Below are positions 8,222 through 16,830 of a stretch of DNA of 52,191 nucleotides, in pieces (the first letter of the stretch is position 1; the number at the start of each line of letters is the position of its first letter). Source of the stretch: JARRQJ01 sp037381915 (GTDB lineage: Bacteria > Pseudomonadota > Gammaproteobacteria > DRLM01); the NCBI GenBank assembly GCA_037381915.1, contig JARRQJ010000026.1:1-52191 (forward strand). The letters are read 5' to 3'. Made by a program: the position numbers and the translations under genes. A model generated the notes under the pieces. That model was not told the DNA's origin. It saw only the letters and a list, made by a program, of their open reading frames with translations, and did no database searches.

Positions 8222-9538
8222 CTAGGTTACCCCTGCTCCATTAACCTGAATATGAGCCGGCTGAATCGCGCGCGCCGGCGCAGCCGCCAGCCCGCGTACG
8301 GCTGCGCTGGTTGTCGCGGCACAAACGGCAACGGCCAATGCCGAGGCCGCCGCGGTATCGGTGGCGGCGGCGGTCCGTGCCAGGTAAGGAATCATGGCTG
8401 GCTCGATGGAGAAGGTGCGATACCCCAATCCGAGCAGGATCGGCAGAATCCCCGGCAACTGCGCCAATAAACCACAGACCTGGATACGCCCCCTTTGGCC
8501 ACCCGCGGCGGTGGCGATTTGGCCCAGGAAACGATATAGCAGCGGGGCGTAGGGATCCAACAGCGCTGCCACTTGGGGGATGTCACGGTCGGCGGCGAAC
8601 AGACACTGCATCAGATCGTTACACCCCAGTGCGACAAAATCCGCCGCCGCCAGATAGTCGGTGACGGCCAAGGCGGCAGCGGGCGTTTCAATCATCGAAC
8701 CGATGGCCGGCGGAACGGGAAGCACGCGCTCGATTTCAGTGCGCCAGTGTCGAAACTCCTCGATCTGTGTCACATACGGGAGCAACAACGACAAATCGAA
8801 TTCCGGCGCCAAGCGGGACACGGCATCCAGTTCCCCCGCCAATGCTTCGCGAACCTCAGCGACCTCATACAGCCGTATCCCCTGCAGACCCAGAACACCC
8901 TCCATGCCCGGGACTGGCGTCAACCAGGCGGGTCGCTTGTCCGCGGCGATATCGATAAGTCGCACCGTCACCGCCAGCGAACCCGCCGCCTCGCACACTT
9001 CGCGCAACACCGCCTCATAAAACCCGGCATCCGGCCGCTCATCGCCCGCGGCGCCGAGAAATTCCGATCGTACCAGACCGATAGCCGCCGCCCCCCGGCG
9101 CAAGGCAAGCGCGGCGCCCTTGGCATTAGCCACGCTGGCGCGCAAGACGATTTCCTGGCCATCCGCGGAGAGAATCGGAGTACCCGGCTTGGGGACCGGC
9201 GGCATGCCCGGGACTGGAACCAATATCTCGTCAGTATCGGCAACGACGCCGCCGTAACCGTCCACCACTATTTCGCTCCCTGCGGTGAGGGCGACAAGTG
9301 AAGCGGGCGGCACGATGACCACCGGGATCTCAAGGGCAAGCAGGCGAATCATGGGATGGGAAAAGGGTGCCCCGGCCGCCACCACAAAGGCCGCCGGCCG
9401 CCGGCACGGTGCGGCCAGTTGTGCCTGCGATATAGCCAGGACATCGCCCGCGCCCGCTCGCGCGGGATCGCGCACAACCCGACCGCGCGCCCGTCCCGGC
9501 GCATAGGGGATGCCATGGATAACCGTCATTGCCGCCAT
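8222..9538 (-). CDS. Orphan PEP-utilising protein (enzyme I C-terminal-like)
   Basis: About 438 residues resemble the phosphohistidine swivel and PEP-binding barrel of PTS enzyme I or PEP synthase, without the N-terminal HPr-binding domain. A degenerate swivel motif (APFSHPMIRLLA) contains the candidate phospho-His. The barrel shows IGLVRSEFL, VRLIDIAADK, IETPAAAL, LGCNDLMQ and VCGLLAQ; the Cys-Gly of the catalytic loop is kept, but the usual following Glu is Leu. Two starts fit: ATG at 9538, with GGAG 11 nt upstream, and ATG at 9529, which forms an ATGA overlap with rtcA. I prefer 9538 for its ribosome site. The C-terminal 60 residues are Ala-rich and low in complexity. No HPr or EII gene is nearby, so a sugar-PTS role is unlikely. 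Its substrate is unknown. Confidence 0.72.
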   Translation of the reverse strand: MAAMTVIHGIPYAPGRARGRVVRDPARAGAGDVLAISQAQLAAPCRRPAAFVVAAGAPFSHPMIRLLALEIPVVIVPPASLVALTAGSEIVVDGYGGVVADTDEILVPVPGMPPVPKPGTPILSADGQEIVLRASVANAKGAALALRRGAAAIGLVRSEFLGAAGDERPDAGFYEAVLREVCEAAGSLAVTVRLIDIAADKRPAWLTPVPGMEGVLGLQGIRLYEVAEVREALAGELDAVSRLAPEFDLSLLLPYVTQIEEFRHWRTEIERVLPVPPAIGSMIETPAAALAVTDYLAAADFVALGCNDLMQCLFAADRDIPQVAALLDPYAPLLYRFLGQIATAAGGQRGRIQVCGLLAQLPGILPILLGLGYRTFSIEPAMIPYLARTAAATDTAAASALAVAVCAATTSAAVRGLAAAPARAIQPAHIQVNGAGVT

Positions 9539-10563
9539 GATGAATCCAGCTCCACGCCAATGAGCGTCCCGTGCTGCTTGACACGATAACGCATCGGCAA
9601 CAGCTTCTCCAGCAACCACAGCGCGGTAGCGGCATGGGAGCTAAGCTCGCGCACCCGAAACCTGGACGAGCCGCAGGCCAAGGCCATATAGATCAATAAC
9701 TGATCCGCGGCATGGACGTCTAGCGTCGCGCCGGCGGCCAGCTCCGCATGCAGTTCCCGCCCGGCCTGCGCCCCGAGCTGCTCGGCGGGCACCCCCCGCT
9801 CCGCCGTCACCGCCGCCCCCAGCCAGGTGTCTGCCGTGCGCGCCACCAGCGTCAGCCCGCCGCCGCGAGCTATGGCCTGGTCCGGCCCCAGCACTTGCCC
9901 GTCCACCCGGAGTGCGGTTTCCGGCAAACGGCTCGCCGCTGCCGCGCACATGCGGTCGATGATGTGCCGGGGCAAGCCGGCCACGTGGCCATGCGCCGTC
10001 ACCGCTTGCAACATCCCGGCGCGCTCGAGACACAAGGGACGCAAACCCGGCGCGGGCGCCACGTCGAGTTCCACGATGCCGCCGCCGCGGGGATAGTAAC
10101 CGCGGCGCAACACCGTGGCAGCAATATTCGCGCCCATGCGCGCCAGCAGCGGCAGGAAGACATGAAGGAAGTAATCCAGCGGCGGGGCGGCCCGTACATC
10201 CGTGCCGCCCGTGACGCGCATGTGCACCGCGCCGCCGCAGGCAATTGCCAGCGGCAGCGCCGCCTGCAACACCAAGGTGACGCTGCCGGCGGTGCCGACG
10301 TCCCACTCATACCGCCCGGGGCGCAAGGCCCCCGGATAAAAATCAAATTCGGTAGCGCCCAAGGCGGCATCGGCGACACTCGCGCCGCACAGTCCGGCCA
10401 CCGCGCGCACCGCCGTCAAGTGCTGTGCGGCAAGACCCGGCCTCGCCCGCCGCGCGCGTATGCCGCGGAGCCGCACCGGCGTCCGCGTCAAGGCCGCGGC
10501 CGCCACCGCCGTGCGCAATAACTGACCGCCGCCTTCACCATGGGAACAATCAATTTCCATCAT
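9526..10563 (-). CDS. rtcA: RNA 3'-terminal phosphate cyclase
   Basis: This 345-residue protein converts an RNA 3'-phosphate to a 2',3'-cyclic phosphate using ATP, through a covalent AMP-histidine. The N-terminus has the family signature EGGGQLLRTAVA, followed by RARPGLAAQHLTAV. GRYEWDVGTAGSVTLVLQ and YYPRGGGIVELDV are further landmarks, and the catalytic His is in VHAADQLL near residue 300, matching the family's H-x-x-D-Q. It starts at ATG 10563 with AGGA seven bases upstream; a second ATG follows at once. No RtcB ligase or RtcR regulator is seen nearby; instead a PEP-utilising protein and a THUMP protein follow. The divergent neighbour begins at 10849. Confidence 0.95.
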   Translation of the reverse strand: MMEIDCSHGEGGGQLLRTAVAAAALTRTPVRLRGIRARRARPGLAAQHLTAVRAVAGLCGASVADAALGATEFDFYPGALRPGRYEWDVGTAGSVTLVLQAALPLAIACGGAVHMRVTGGTDVRAAPPLDYFLHVFLPLLARMGANIAATVLRRGYYPRGGGIVELDVAPAPGLRPLCLERAGMLQAVTAHGHVAGLPRHIIDRMCAAAASRLPETALRVDGQVLGPDQAIARGGGLTLVARTADTWLGAAVTAERGVPAEQLGAQAGRELHAELAAGATLDVHAADQLLIYMALACGSSRFRVRELSSHAATALWLLEKLLPMRYRVKQHGTLIGVELDSSWRQ

Positions 10564-10848
10564 TACGGCATCCTTTCCCGCCACGGGACTCACCGCGGCC
10601 GAGCATCCAAGCAGGTAACACCGGTATCGTGACTACCCTATACGTCGCGGTAAAGTCCTCCATGGCGAAATCATAAAACACCATCTCCTGCCGCCGATAG
10701 TTCGCCCCGCCGGTTTATCCTAGTGGCCTGTTTCCGCGGATCACCAGCTGTTACCATCGGGGCGTCAGCCGAGCAACCTTCATACCCGCATCCTATGGTG
10801 ATGTTTTCCGCGCGCCTGATCACCGAAACACCCGATCATCGGGCTTGC

Positions 10849-11805
10849 ATGACAGCACCGAGCATCATGGCGATGCTGGCTGTAATCAGCGCCCTGCTTT
10901 TTCCGACCTGGGGTGGTGCTGCACCGTACGGCCCCGATGACGGCGCATGCCGGACAGCCCTGCCTTGCGTGGCGGCGTTGAGCAACGAACCAATGATAGC
11001 GGCGAACACCGGTGTTTCCGGGCCGCGCTCGACGCGGAACACCGCTCGTACCCGCGCCCTCATCGGCGGCGCGATCCTCGCCACAGGGGTCTACGGCTAC
11101 CACGCATGGTGGAAAGATGCGGGCGGCGACTTCCGCCTCAGCTATGAAGGTGGATTCGGTGAACACACCTATGCCGGCGGTGTGGACAAGCTCGGCCATA
11201 TGTACATTGGCTACGCCGGCACGCGACTCCTGACCCGGGGCCTCGAATGGGCGGGCAACGATCATCGTCGCGCCCTGCGGCTGTCCGCCCTGACCGTCGG
11301 GGGGATTCAGCTCGGCATCGAGGTGGTGGACGGCTTCGACCGCGGTTCAGGCTTCAGCATCGGCGACGCCGTCGCCAATATCACTGGTTTGGGCCTGGCA
11401 TTGCTGATGGAAACCAATCCAAGGCTCGACGAGATATTCGATCTGCGCGTTCTTTACAAACCCTCCCAGGAAACCCGCCGCCAGGGGAAGTTCGATCCCT
11501 TCGGCGACTACTCGGGGCAAACCTATTTGCTCATCGTCAAAGCCAGTGCGTTTCCGTCTCTCGCGCGCCATAAGGGGACCCGCTATCTGGAACTGGCCCT
11601 CGGCTACGGCGCCGTGGGCTTCGAACCGCCCGAACCCGTGAAGAGACGGTCGCTTTATTACGGCGTGTCGATCAACCTGTCCCAACTGCTGGATGACACC
11701 GCGTTCGCGGACCGGCGTCATCCTACCGCGCAAGCCATCAGCCATCAGCTATTCGAATACATCCAGCTCCCGGGTACCGTATCTCTGGCGGGCAAGAATT
11801 TTTGA
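10849..11805 (+). CDS. DUF2279-family envelope protein
   Basis: The product has a likely signal peptide (a hydrophobic stretch MAMLAVISALLFPTWGGAA near the start), then a region with the DUF2279 pattern: VDKLGHMYIGYAGTRLL, a GIEVVDGFDRGSGFSIGDAVANI motif and several short hydrophobic helices. The family function is unknown; members are exported or membrane-associated. I chose the ATG at 10849 because it places the signal peptide at the N-terminus. Upstream in-frame starts at 10723 and 10795 would add a polar extension. It converges on the CheR-like gene after 88 bp. The C-terminal 100 residues (LELALGYGAVGFEPPEP, YYGVSINLSQLL) look like beta strands of an outer-membrane-type or periplasmic domain. 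Confidence 0.7.
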   Translation: MTAPSIMAMLAVISALLFPTWGGAAPYGPDDGACRTALPCVAALSNEPMIAANTGVSGPRSTRNTARTRALIGGAILATGVYGYHAWWKDAGGDFRLSYEGGFGEHTYAGGVDKLGHMYIGYAGTRLLTRGLEWAGNDHRRALRLSALTVGGIQLGIEVVDGFDRGSGFSIGDAVANITGLGLALLMETNPRLDEIFDLRVLYKPSQETRRQGKFDPFGDYSGQTYLLIVKASAFPSLARHKGTRYLELALGYGAVGFEPPEPVKRRSLYYGVSINLSQLLDDTAFADRRHPTAQAISHQLFEYIQLPGTVSLAGKNF

Positions 11806-11893
11806 CAGGCCAATTTCAATCCCGCCTTGCACGGCGCCGCAGTTATTCGGCATGTCTCCCGCGCGCTGAGTATGATTACCGGCCGGCCGCTGC

Positions 11894-12727
11894 CTAAGTG
11901 CGCCGTCGGTAGAACCCCAAACGTTGCGACCAAGCCGCGAAGTCATCATGGTCCCGCGGGAGGGTTTCGTGAATACCCACGACCAAGATGCCGGCTGGTT
12001 GCAAGACGTCTGCCAAGCGGCGCAATATCTGCCACTGCATGGCGGCATCAAAATAGGTAAATGCCAGGTTGCGGCACAGGATCAGATCAAAACGGCCGGG
12101 CGGGATTTCGGCGCGCACATCCTGGCGCATAAAGCTGACATGCTGGCGAAATGGTAAAGACAGGCAATACATTCCATTTTTTTCAACAAAGGCGCGCCGG
12201 CGCCACCCTTCAGGAAGATTCTTGACACTGCTGTAGGCGTAGCAGGCCGCGACGGCGCGATCGAGCAGGCGTCGATCGCTGTCGGTGGCAACGATTTCTA
12301 CTCTCGTTGACGCCTCCGCGTCATGCTGTTTTAACCCCAACTCCCAGAGGATGCTCAGAGTGTAGGGCTCCTCCCCCGCCGCACAGCCGGCGCTCCACAC
12401 GCGCAGCCGCGTGTCGCCGCGCCCCCGCATTTGCCGCAGCAATTCCGGCAAGATATCCGATTGCAGGGCGGAGAACACCGCCCGGTCCCGGTAAAAGCGC
12501 GAGATGGTTACACGACACAGTCCATCCAACACTCGCCACTCTTCGCCGTGGCGCTGCAAATGCTCCCGATAGGATTTGATGTCCGACAGCTGCAAGGCCC
12601 GCATGCGGCGCTGGATGCGCTTGCATACCTGGCTGCGCACTTTGCGAAAGCCCTCCCAGCGCATGTGCAATCGGGGCAGCGCCCATTGCAGAAACTCCAC
12701 ACATGCCGTGTCGTCCATGATCTTCAA
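11894..12727 (-). CDS. Stand-alone CheR-type SAM-dependent methyltransferase
   Basis: This 277-residue protein has the two parts of a chemotaxis-receptor methyltransferase: an N-terminal helical domain with CRVTISRFYRDRAVF (the T-x-F-F-R-D-like motif, here ISRFYRD) and a Rossmann domain with VWSAGCAAGEEPYTLSI, ATDSD and FDLILCRNLAFTYFD. CheR methylates receptor glutamates. No receptor, CheA or CheB lies beside it, and the gene is the last of an operon of three (6 bp after the spermidine-synthase-like gene). CheR-like proteins outside chemotaxis clusters often serve other substrates, so I do not give a gene symbol. The ATG at 12727 is followed by a second ATG four codons later. Confidence 0.85.
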   Translation of the reverse strand: MKIMDDTACVEFLQWALPRLHMRWEGFRKVRSQVCKRIQRRMRALQLSDIKSYREHLQRHGEEWRVLDGLCRVTISRFYRDRAVFSALQSDILPELLRQMRGRGDTRLRVWSAGCAAGEEPYTLSILWELGLKQHDAEASTRVEIVATDSDRRLLDRAVAACYAYSSVKNLPEGWRRRAFVEKNGMYCLSLPFRQHVSFMRQDVRAEIPPGRFDLILCRNLAFTYFDAAMQWQILRRLADVLQPAGILVVGIHETLPRDHDDFAAWSQRLGFYRRRT

Positions 12728-12733
12728 CCCGTG

Positions 12734-15193
12734 TTAGAGTTCAGCCGAGCGCCTTTCCCACTGCAGGGCCAATGCGGCCACCAGGTACAACGCCAGCGCG
12801 GCCAATATCACCATGTGAAAGCCGAAATGGATGGCGAGTAACGTCGCCAACACCGCGCTGATCACCGAGGCGCAACCGTTCACGCCCCAGGCCCAGGGGA
12901 TCAACGCGGGCGCCTGACGGCCGAGACGATCCAATGCCAGCGGAAAGGGCAGGCCCATACAAAAGGCGAGCGGCATGATCAAGACCAGCGTGGCTATGAT
13001 CTTGGCCGTGATGGGCCAGGCCATGAGCCGGTCGCACAGCGGTCCGAGCAGGAACAGATACAGCGCGCTGACGCCCGCGATACCCAGCACCGCGAACCAT
13101 ACCCCGGCGCCGTGCCGCCCGGCGGCCGCCAGGCGCCGGGCAAAGGCGCTGCCCAGGCCGGCGAACACCAGAAAGCCGGTCAGCACCACGGCGGCGGCAT
13201 ACAAGGGGTGATGCAGAAACAGGATAAACCGCTGAATAAAGGCCATCTCGATGAAGAGAAAGGCGAGGCCGATGGCGGTGAAATAAACCAACACGGTCCT
13301 TTTGCGAAAGCCGTTCGGCTGCACCCTATGCCGCCGCAATGCCGCCAACGGCAACAGGATGAGCGCCATGCTCGCCGCCGCGGCCTGGAGCAAGGTCGCC
13401 ACCAGCACCAGATATCCCCATTCCAGCAAGGGCATGCCGCCACGGCCGCGTAGTCCCAGTATCTCCGCCAGCGAACCCCATTTGAAGAACTGAAAGAAAT
13501 AGGGTGAATCGTCGGTGGCCGGGTTGAGGTTGAACTTGTAGCGCTCAAGGAATTGCTGCCTTTCCGGCCCGAGCAGGGCGCGGGCGGCGTTATAGAAACG
13601 GGGTTCGTCCAGCAGGTTGTAACGATTGGTCTCAGCCGCGCGTATGCCGGGAAACCAACAGACATCAAATGCTCGCGCGGCGGCGAAGCGCCGCAGCGCC
13701 GCGATATCGTCGGCGGTGACCTCGCCGTTCTTGATCAGCAGGGTGCTGGTCTGCCAGCCGCGGATCAGGATCAGGCGCTTACCCGGTTCGGCAACGCCCT
13801 GCCGTTGCAGCGCCGTGACCGCAGTGGCAAACAGCTTGAGGGTGTCGCGCGGCGGCAGGTTGATCCAGCGGCTGACGGCGAGGAACCCATTGGGATTGAG
13901 GTGGGCGATGAATGTCCTCAAGGCCTCGACGGTGTAGAGATAGCTTTCATTGAGCGCATAGAGGCCGGCGGCGCCGGCGGCGAAGCTGTCCAGCAATGGC
14001 AGCTGTATCAAGTCGTAGCGGCGTGGGCTGGTCGCCACGAACCCGCGCGCCTCGGCGGCGTGCACCCGCACGCCGGGCTGGGAGTAGAGATGCGCGGAGA
14101 AGGCGCCGTAGCGGTTGCGCACCAGATCGATGAGTTGCGGATTGAGCTCCACGGCGTCGATGCTCGCCACCCCCTGCCGGCGCGCCTGGAGCACGTCGCT
14201 GCCGCCGCCCGCCCCCAGCACCAGCACGCTACGCGGCGTGAACAGATGGTAGGGCAATGCCCATGTGAGCTGGTCAAGATAATCATAGGCGGAGGGCGCG
14301 GCATGGCCGTCGTCGATCACCGTCATCGCCGCACCGTTCGTGAACACCGCCACCTGCTGTGGCGGTCCCTCCCGCGCCATCAGACTGAGACCGGGCGCGT
14401 GCCGCAGCGGCACGCGTCCGCTCTTCACCACTGTCAACAAGCCGAGCGGACTGGAGCTTTCGCTGACGATCTCGGTGCCCGCGATGCGCAGGGTCTGACT
14501 GAGTTCCTTATAAGGTGAGAACACGAGTCGCGCCTGTTGCGCGCCCCACACCAGCAGCAGCGCCCCGGCGATGGCCGCCACGCTCCACCGCACCCGCGAC
14601 GTCACGCGCAATTCCCAGACCGCCACCAGCAGGCTCATCAAGCCAAGCGCGCCGACGGCGCCCAGCGCCGTCAATGGCGGGGCCACCACCAGCAACGCTA
14701 TCACTCCCAGGCTGCCGAGCCCCGCACCCAACAGATCGGCGGCATAGGCGCTGGCGATATGCCCGCGAAAGGCGATGAAGGCGAGGGCCACCGCGTTGGC
14801 GGCGAAAATAAACGGCGTCGCCAGCAGCAGATACATGAGCAACAGCCGCAGCGGCTGGTGCATGTCCCACAACACCGTTTCCGGATTGAAAGGCACCTGC
14901 TGCGCCAGCAGATAGCAGCCCACGGCGCTCAAGCCGAACAGGACTATATTGGTGCAAAACGTGAGACGGAAGCGGGCCTGCAATCGCTCTTGGACCAGTG
15001 ACAGAAAGGTACCGCTGACCCCGTAACCGAGTAGCGCCAGACTGATGACCATGTAGGCAAAATGGTGCCACTGCACGATGGAGAGCAAGCGCATCAGCAG
15101 CACCTCGTAGGCCAGTGCGCCGGCGGAGAGCAGCGCGATGGCCAACACCGGGAGTCGCTGCTGTGCGGGCGCCGCCTGGGCCACGGATTTCAA
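12734..15193 (-). CDS. Polytopic spermidine/spermine-synthase-like protein
   Basis: At 819 residues this is a membrane protein with a cytoplasmic aminopropyltransferase-type domain between two groups of transmembrane helices (roughly residues 10-225 and 590-810). The central Rossmann fold shows VLGAGGGSDVLQARRQG, then DAVELNPQLIDLV and a YDLIQLPLLDSF segment. In true spermidine synthases the last carries the catalytic Asp; here LIQLPLLDS deviates, so the classic reaction is not assured. The start is uncertain: TTG at 15193 overlaps the stop of the upstream gene as TTGA, and GTG at 15184 is the alternative; no ATG occurs near. The context with an exported isoaspartyl methyltransferase and a CheR suggests protein or small-molecule modification at the membrane. 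Confidence 0.78.
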   Translation of the reverse strand: MKSVAQAAPAQQRLPVLAIALLSAGALAYEVLLMRLLSIVQWHHFAYMVISLALLGYGVSGTFLSLVQERLQARFRLTFCTNIVLFGLSAVGCYLLAQQVPFNPETVLWDMHQPLRLLLMYLLLATPFIFAANAVALAFIAFRGHIASAYAADLLGAGLGSLGVIALLVVAPPLTALGAVGALGLMSLLVAVWELRVTSRVRWSVAAIAGALLLVWGAQQARLVFSPYKELSQTLRIAGTEIVSESSSPLGLLTVVKSGRVPLRHAPGLSLMAREGPPQQVAVFTNGAAMTVIDDGHAAPSAYDYLDQLTWALPYHLFTPRSVLVLGAGGGSDVLQARRQGVASIDAVELNPQLIDLVRNRYGAFSAHLYSQPGVRVHAAEARGFVATSPRRYDLIQLPLLDSFAAGAAGLYALNESYLYTVEALRTFIAHLNPNGFLAVSRWINLPPRDTLKLFATAVTALQRQGVAEPGKRLILIRGWQTSTLLIKNGEVTADDIAALRRFAAARAFDVCWFPGIRAAETNRYNLLDEPRFYNAARALLGPERQQFLERYKFNLNPATDDSPYFFQFFKWGSLAEILGLRGRGGMPLLEWGYLVLVATLLQAAAASMALILLPLAALRRHRVQPNGFRKRTVLVYFTAIGLAFLFIEMAFIQRFILFLHHPLYAAAVVLTGFLVFAGLGSAFARRLAAAGRHGAGVWFAVLGIAGVSALYLFLLGPLCDRLMAWPITAKIIATLVLIMPLAFCMGLPFPLALDRLGRQAPALIPWAWGVNGCASVISAVLATLLAIHFGFHMVILAALALYLVAALALQWERRSAEL

Positions 15194-15951
15194 TGATGCC
15201 CGCCGGTCAGCGGCACGAACATCACCGGCAACAATTGCCGGGTACGCAGCGTCCCGTCCGCGTTCTTTTCGATCAGCACCAGCTGCTGGGTGAGAAAGCG
15301 CGAGCCAACCGGGATCACCATGCGGCCGCCGGGCTTGAGTTGCGCCAGCAACGGCGGCGGGATGTGACCGGCGGCGGCGGTAACCACAATCCCGTCGAAG
15401 GGCCCCTTTTCCGGCCAGCCGTAATAGCCGTCACCGATGCGGACCGTGACATTGTCATAACCGAGGGCCTTGAGCCGCTCCCGCGCCGCGAGGGCGAGAG
15501 GCTTGATGATCTCGATGGTGTAGACCTCCTTGACCAGTTCGGCCAGCACCGCCGCCTGATAACCCGACCCCGTGCCCACCTCCAGGACGCGGTCGCCGGG
15601 CCGGGGATCAAGCAGGTCGGTCATCACCGCCACGATGTAGGGTTGTGAAATGGTCTGGCCATAACCGATGGGCAGCGGCTCGTTGCGATAGGCGCGATCG
15701 CGTTCCGCCTTGGGGACGAATTCATGGCGCGGCACCCGGCCGAGCGCCGCCAGCACCCGGGGGGCCAGCGCGCCGCGGCCCAGATAATCAGCCGTGGCGC
15801 GCACATCGCCGCTAATCTCCTGGATCAACGCCGCGCGTTGTCGGGCATAGTGCGCCGCATCCGCCGCAGCCGCGCGGTTACAGGCGCATATCAGAACCAG
15901 AAACAGCACAAGGCCGAACCAACCCCTCACGAAGCGAAGTGAGTCATTCAT
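15190..15951 (-). CDS. pcm: Exported protein-L-isoaspartate O-methyltransferase
   Basis: The protein of about 253 residues methylates isoaspartyl residues that form as proteins age, which starts their repair. After an N-terminal export signal (FGLVLFLVLICAC, ending in a possible lipobox Cys) come the PCMT landmarks: VPRHEFVPKAERDRAYRNEPLPIGYGQTISQPYI around residues 95-130 in two blocks, then VLEVGTGSGYQAAVLAELV for SAM binding and DGIVVTAAAGHIPPPLLAQL. Most Pcm enzymes are cytoplasmic; an exported copy would need a periplasmic SAM source, so membrane anchoring with a cytoplasmic face is also possible. I used the ATG at 15951; longer readings lack a signal. Its TGA overlaps the TTG of the next gene. 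Confidence 0.88.
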   Translation of the reverse strand: MNDSLRFVRGWFGLVLFLVLICACNRAAAADAAHYARQRAALIQEISGDVRATADYLGRGALAPRVLAALGRVPRHEFVPKAERDRAYRNEPLPIGYGQTISQPYIVAVMTDLLDPRPGDRVLEVGTGSGYQAAVLAELVKEVYTIEIIKPLALAARERLKALGYDNVTVRIGDGYYGWPEKGPFDGIVVTAAAGHIPPPLLAQLKPGGRMVIPVGSRFLTQQLVLIEKNADGTLRTRQLLPVMFVPLTGGHH

Positions 15952-16057
15952 GGAACAATTATGGTTCATGTCGGCGAGACGGCAGATATTCGCCATTTGC
16001 CATCCGTAACCACCGCCGCTCCCATTCAAGACTTGGCTCAGAATCGCGCCACAGGGC

Positions 16058-16324
16058 TCAGGTGGATGACAGGCGGGTATCATCCCGAGTTCCGCTGTCG
16101 AACAGCGTCATCTCCCACTCATCCTTGGGCACGTCGTAGCGTAAGATGTATATACCGCCGTCATCGCCGCGCACCTTGAAATAACGGTGGGCCGGGGCGA
16201 GCCAGCGATCCACGATTTCCGCCACCGCGATCGCCCGCTCTCCGATGAAGAAGCGCAGTGGCGCCTCCTCGCCGCGATGGCCGGCATAACATTCAACGCG
16301 AATGCGCCCGGCATCTCCGTTCAT
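16058..16324 (-). CDS. Small conserved protein (DUF6504-like)
   Basis: The 88-residue protein starts at ATG 16324 and has a clear conserved core: IRVECYAGHRGEEAPLRFFIGER, split by no gaps, then VDRWLAPAHRYFKVRGDDGGIYILRYDV. Proteins with this RVECYAGHRGEE pattern form a small uncharacterised bacterial family, which I believe is DUF6504. It has no export signal and no catalytic motif that I recognise. It lies head-to-head with the DUF3775 gene across 94 bp and tail-to-head after the pcm gene's upstream region. Confidence 0.65.
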   Translation of the reverse strand: MNGDAGRIRVECYAGHRGEEAPLRFFIGERAIAVAEIVDRWLAPAHRYFKVRGDDGGIYILRYDVPKDEWEMTLFDSGTRDDTRLSST

Positions 16325-16418
16325 GAAATAATTATAGACACCGAGAGGTGCATGCCTATACGCTAATTGTTGGAATTCACTGACTGCGGCCCTGCTTGCC
16401 GGGCATAAAGGAGGCGAT

Positions 16419-16805
16419 ATGCTGGAGCTCAACCCGGAAACGGTATGCTTCCTTATCGATAAGGCCAAGGAATTTCACGCCAAAGAAGAAGTTGTCATCC
16501 CCGATGAACCCCTCAGCCCCAGCGAGGATTGGGCGCGTCAGGTCCTGGCGGACCATGAGGACGATCTCAGCTACCAGGAATTCAAGGCCGCCGTGGACGA
16601 TCTTGAACCCGATCAGCAAGCCACCGTGGTGGCGCTGATGTGGCTGGGACGGGGCGATTACAGCAAAGACCAATGGGAGGATGCCTGCGCCGACGCCAAG
16701 GCGCGATGGACACCGCGCACCGCGGAATACCTCCTGGCCAGGCCCCTGGTCGCGAACTATCTGGAAGAGGGTCTGTTTCAATTGGGCTACAGCTGCGAAG
16801 CATAG
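16419..16805 (+). CDS. DUF3775-family protein
   Basis: This acidic 128-residue protein begins at an ATG preceded by AAGGAGG, a near-perfect ribosome site. The family pattern is present: an N-terminal LELNPETVCFLIDKAKEFHAKE, a middle segment DDLEPDQQATVVALMWLGRGD, and a C-terminal TAEYLLARPLVANYLEEGL. The function of DUF3775 is unknown. No signal peptide or membrane helix is seen. It is followed within 25 bp by the HhH-GPD-like gene. Confidence 0.8.
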   Translation: MLELNPETVCFLIDKAKEFHAKEEVVIPDEPLSPSEDWARQVLADHEDDLSYQEFKAAVDDLEPDQQATVVALMWLGRGDYSKDQWEDACADAKARWTPRTAEYLLARPLVANYLEEGLFQLGYSCEA

Positions 16806-16830
16806 GCATCATGGCGTCCGCCCGGAACCC

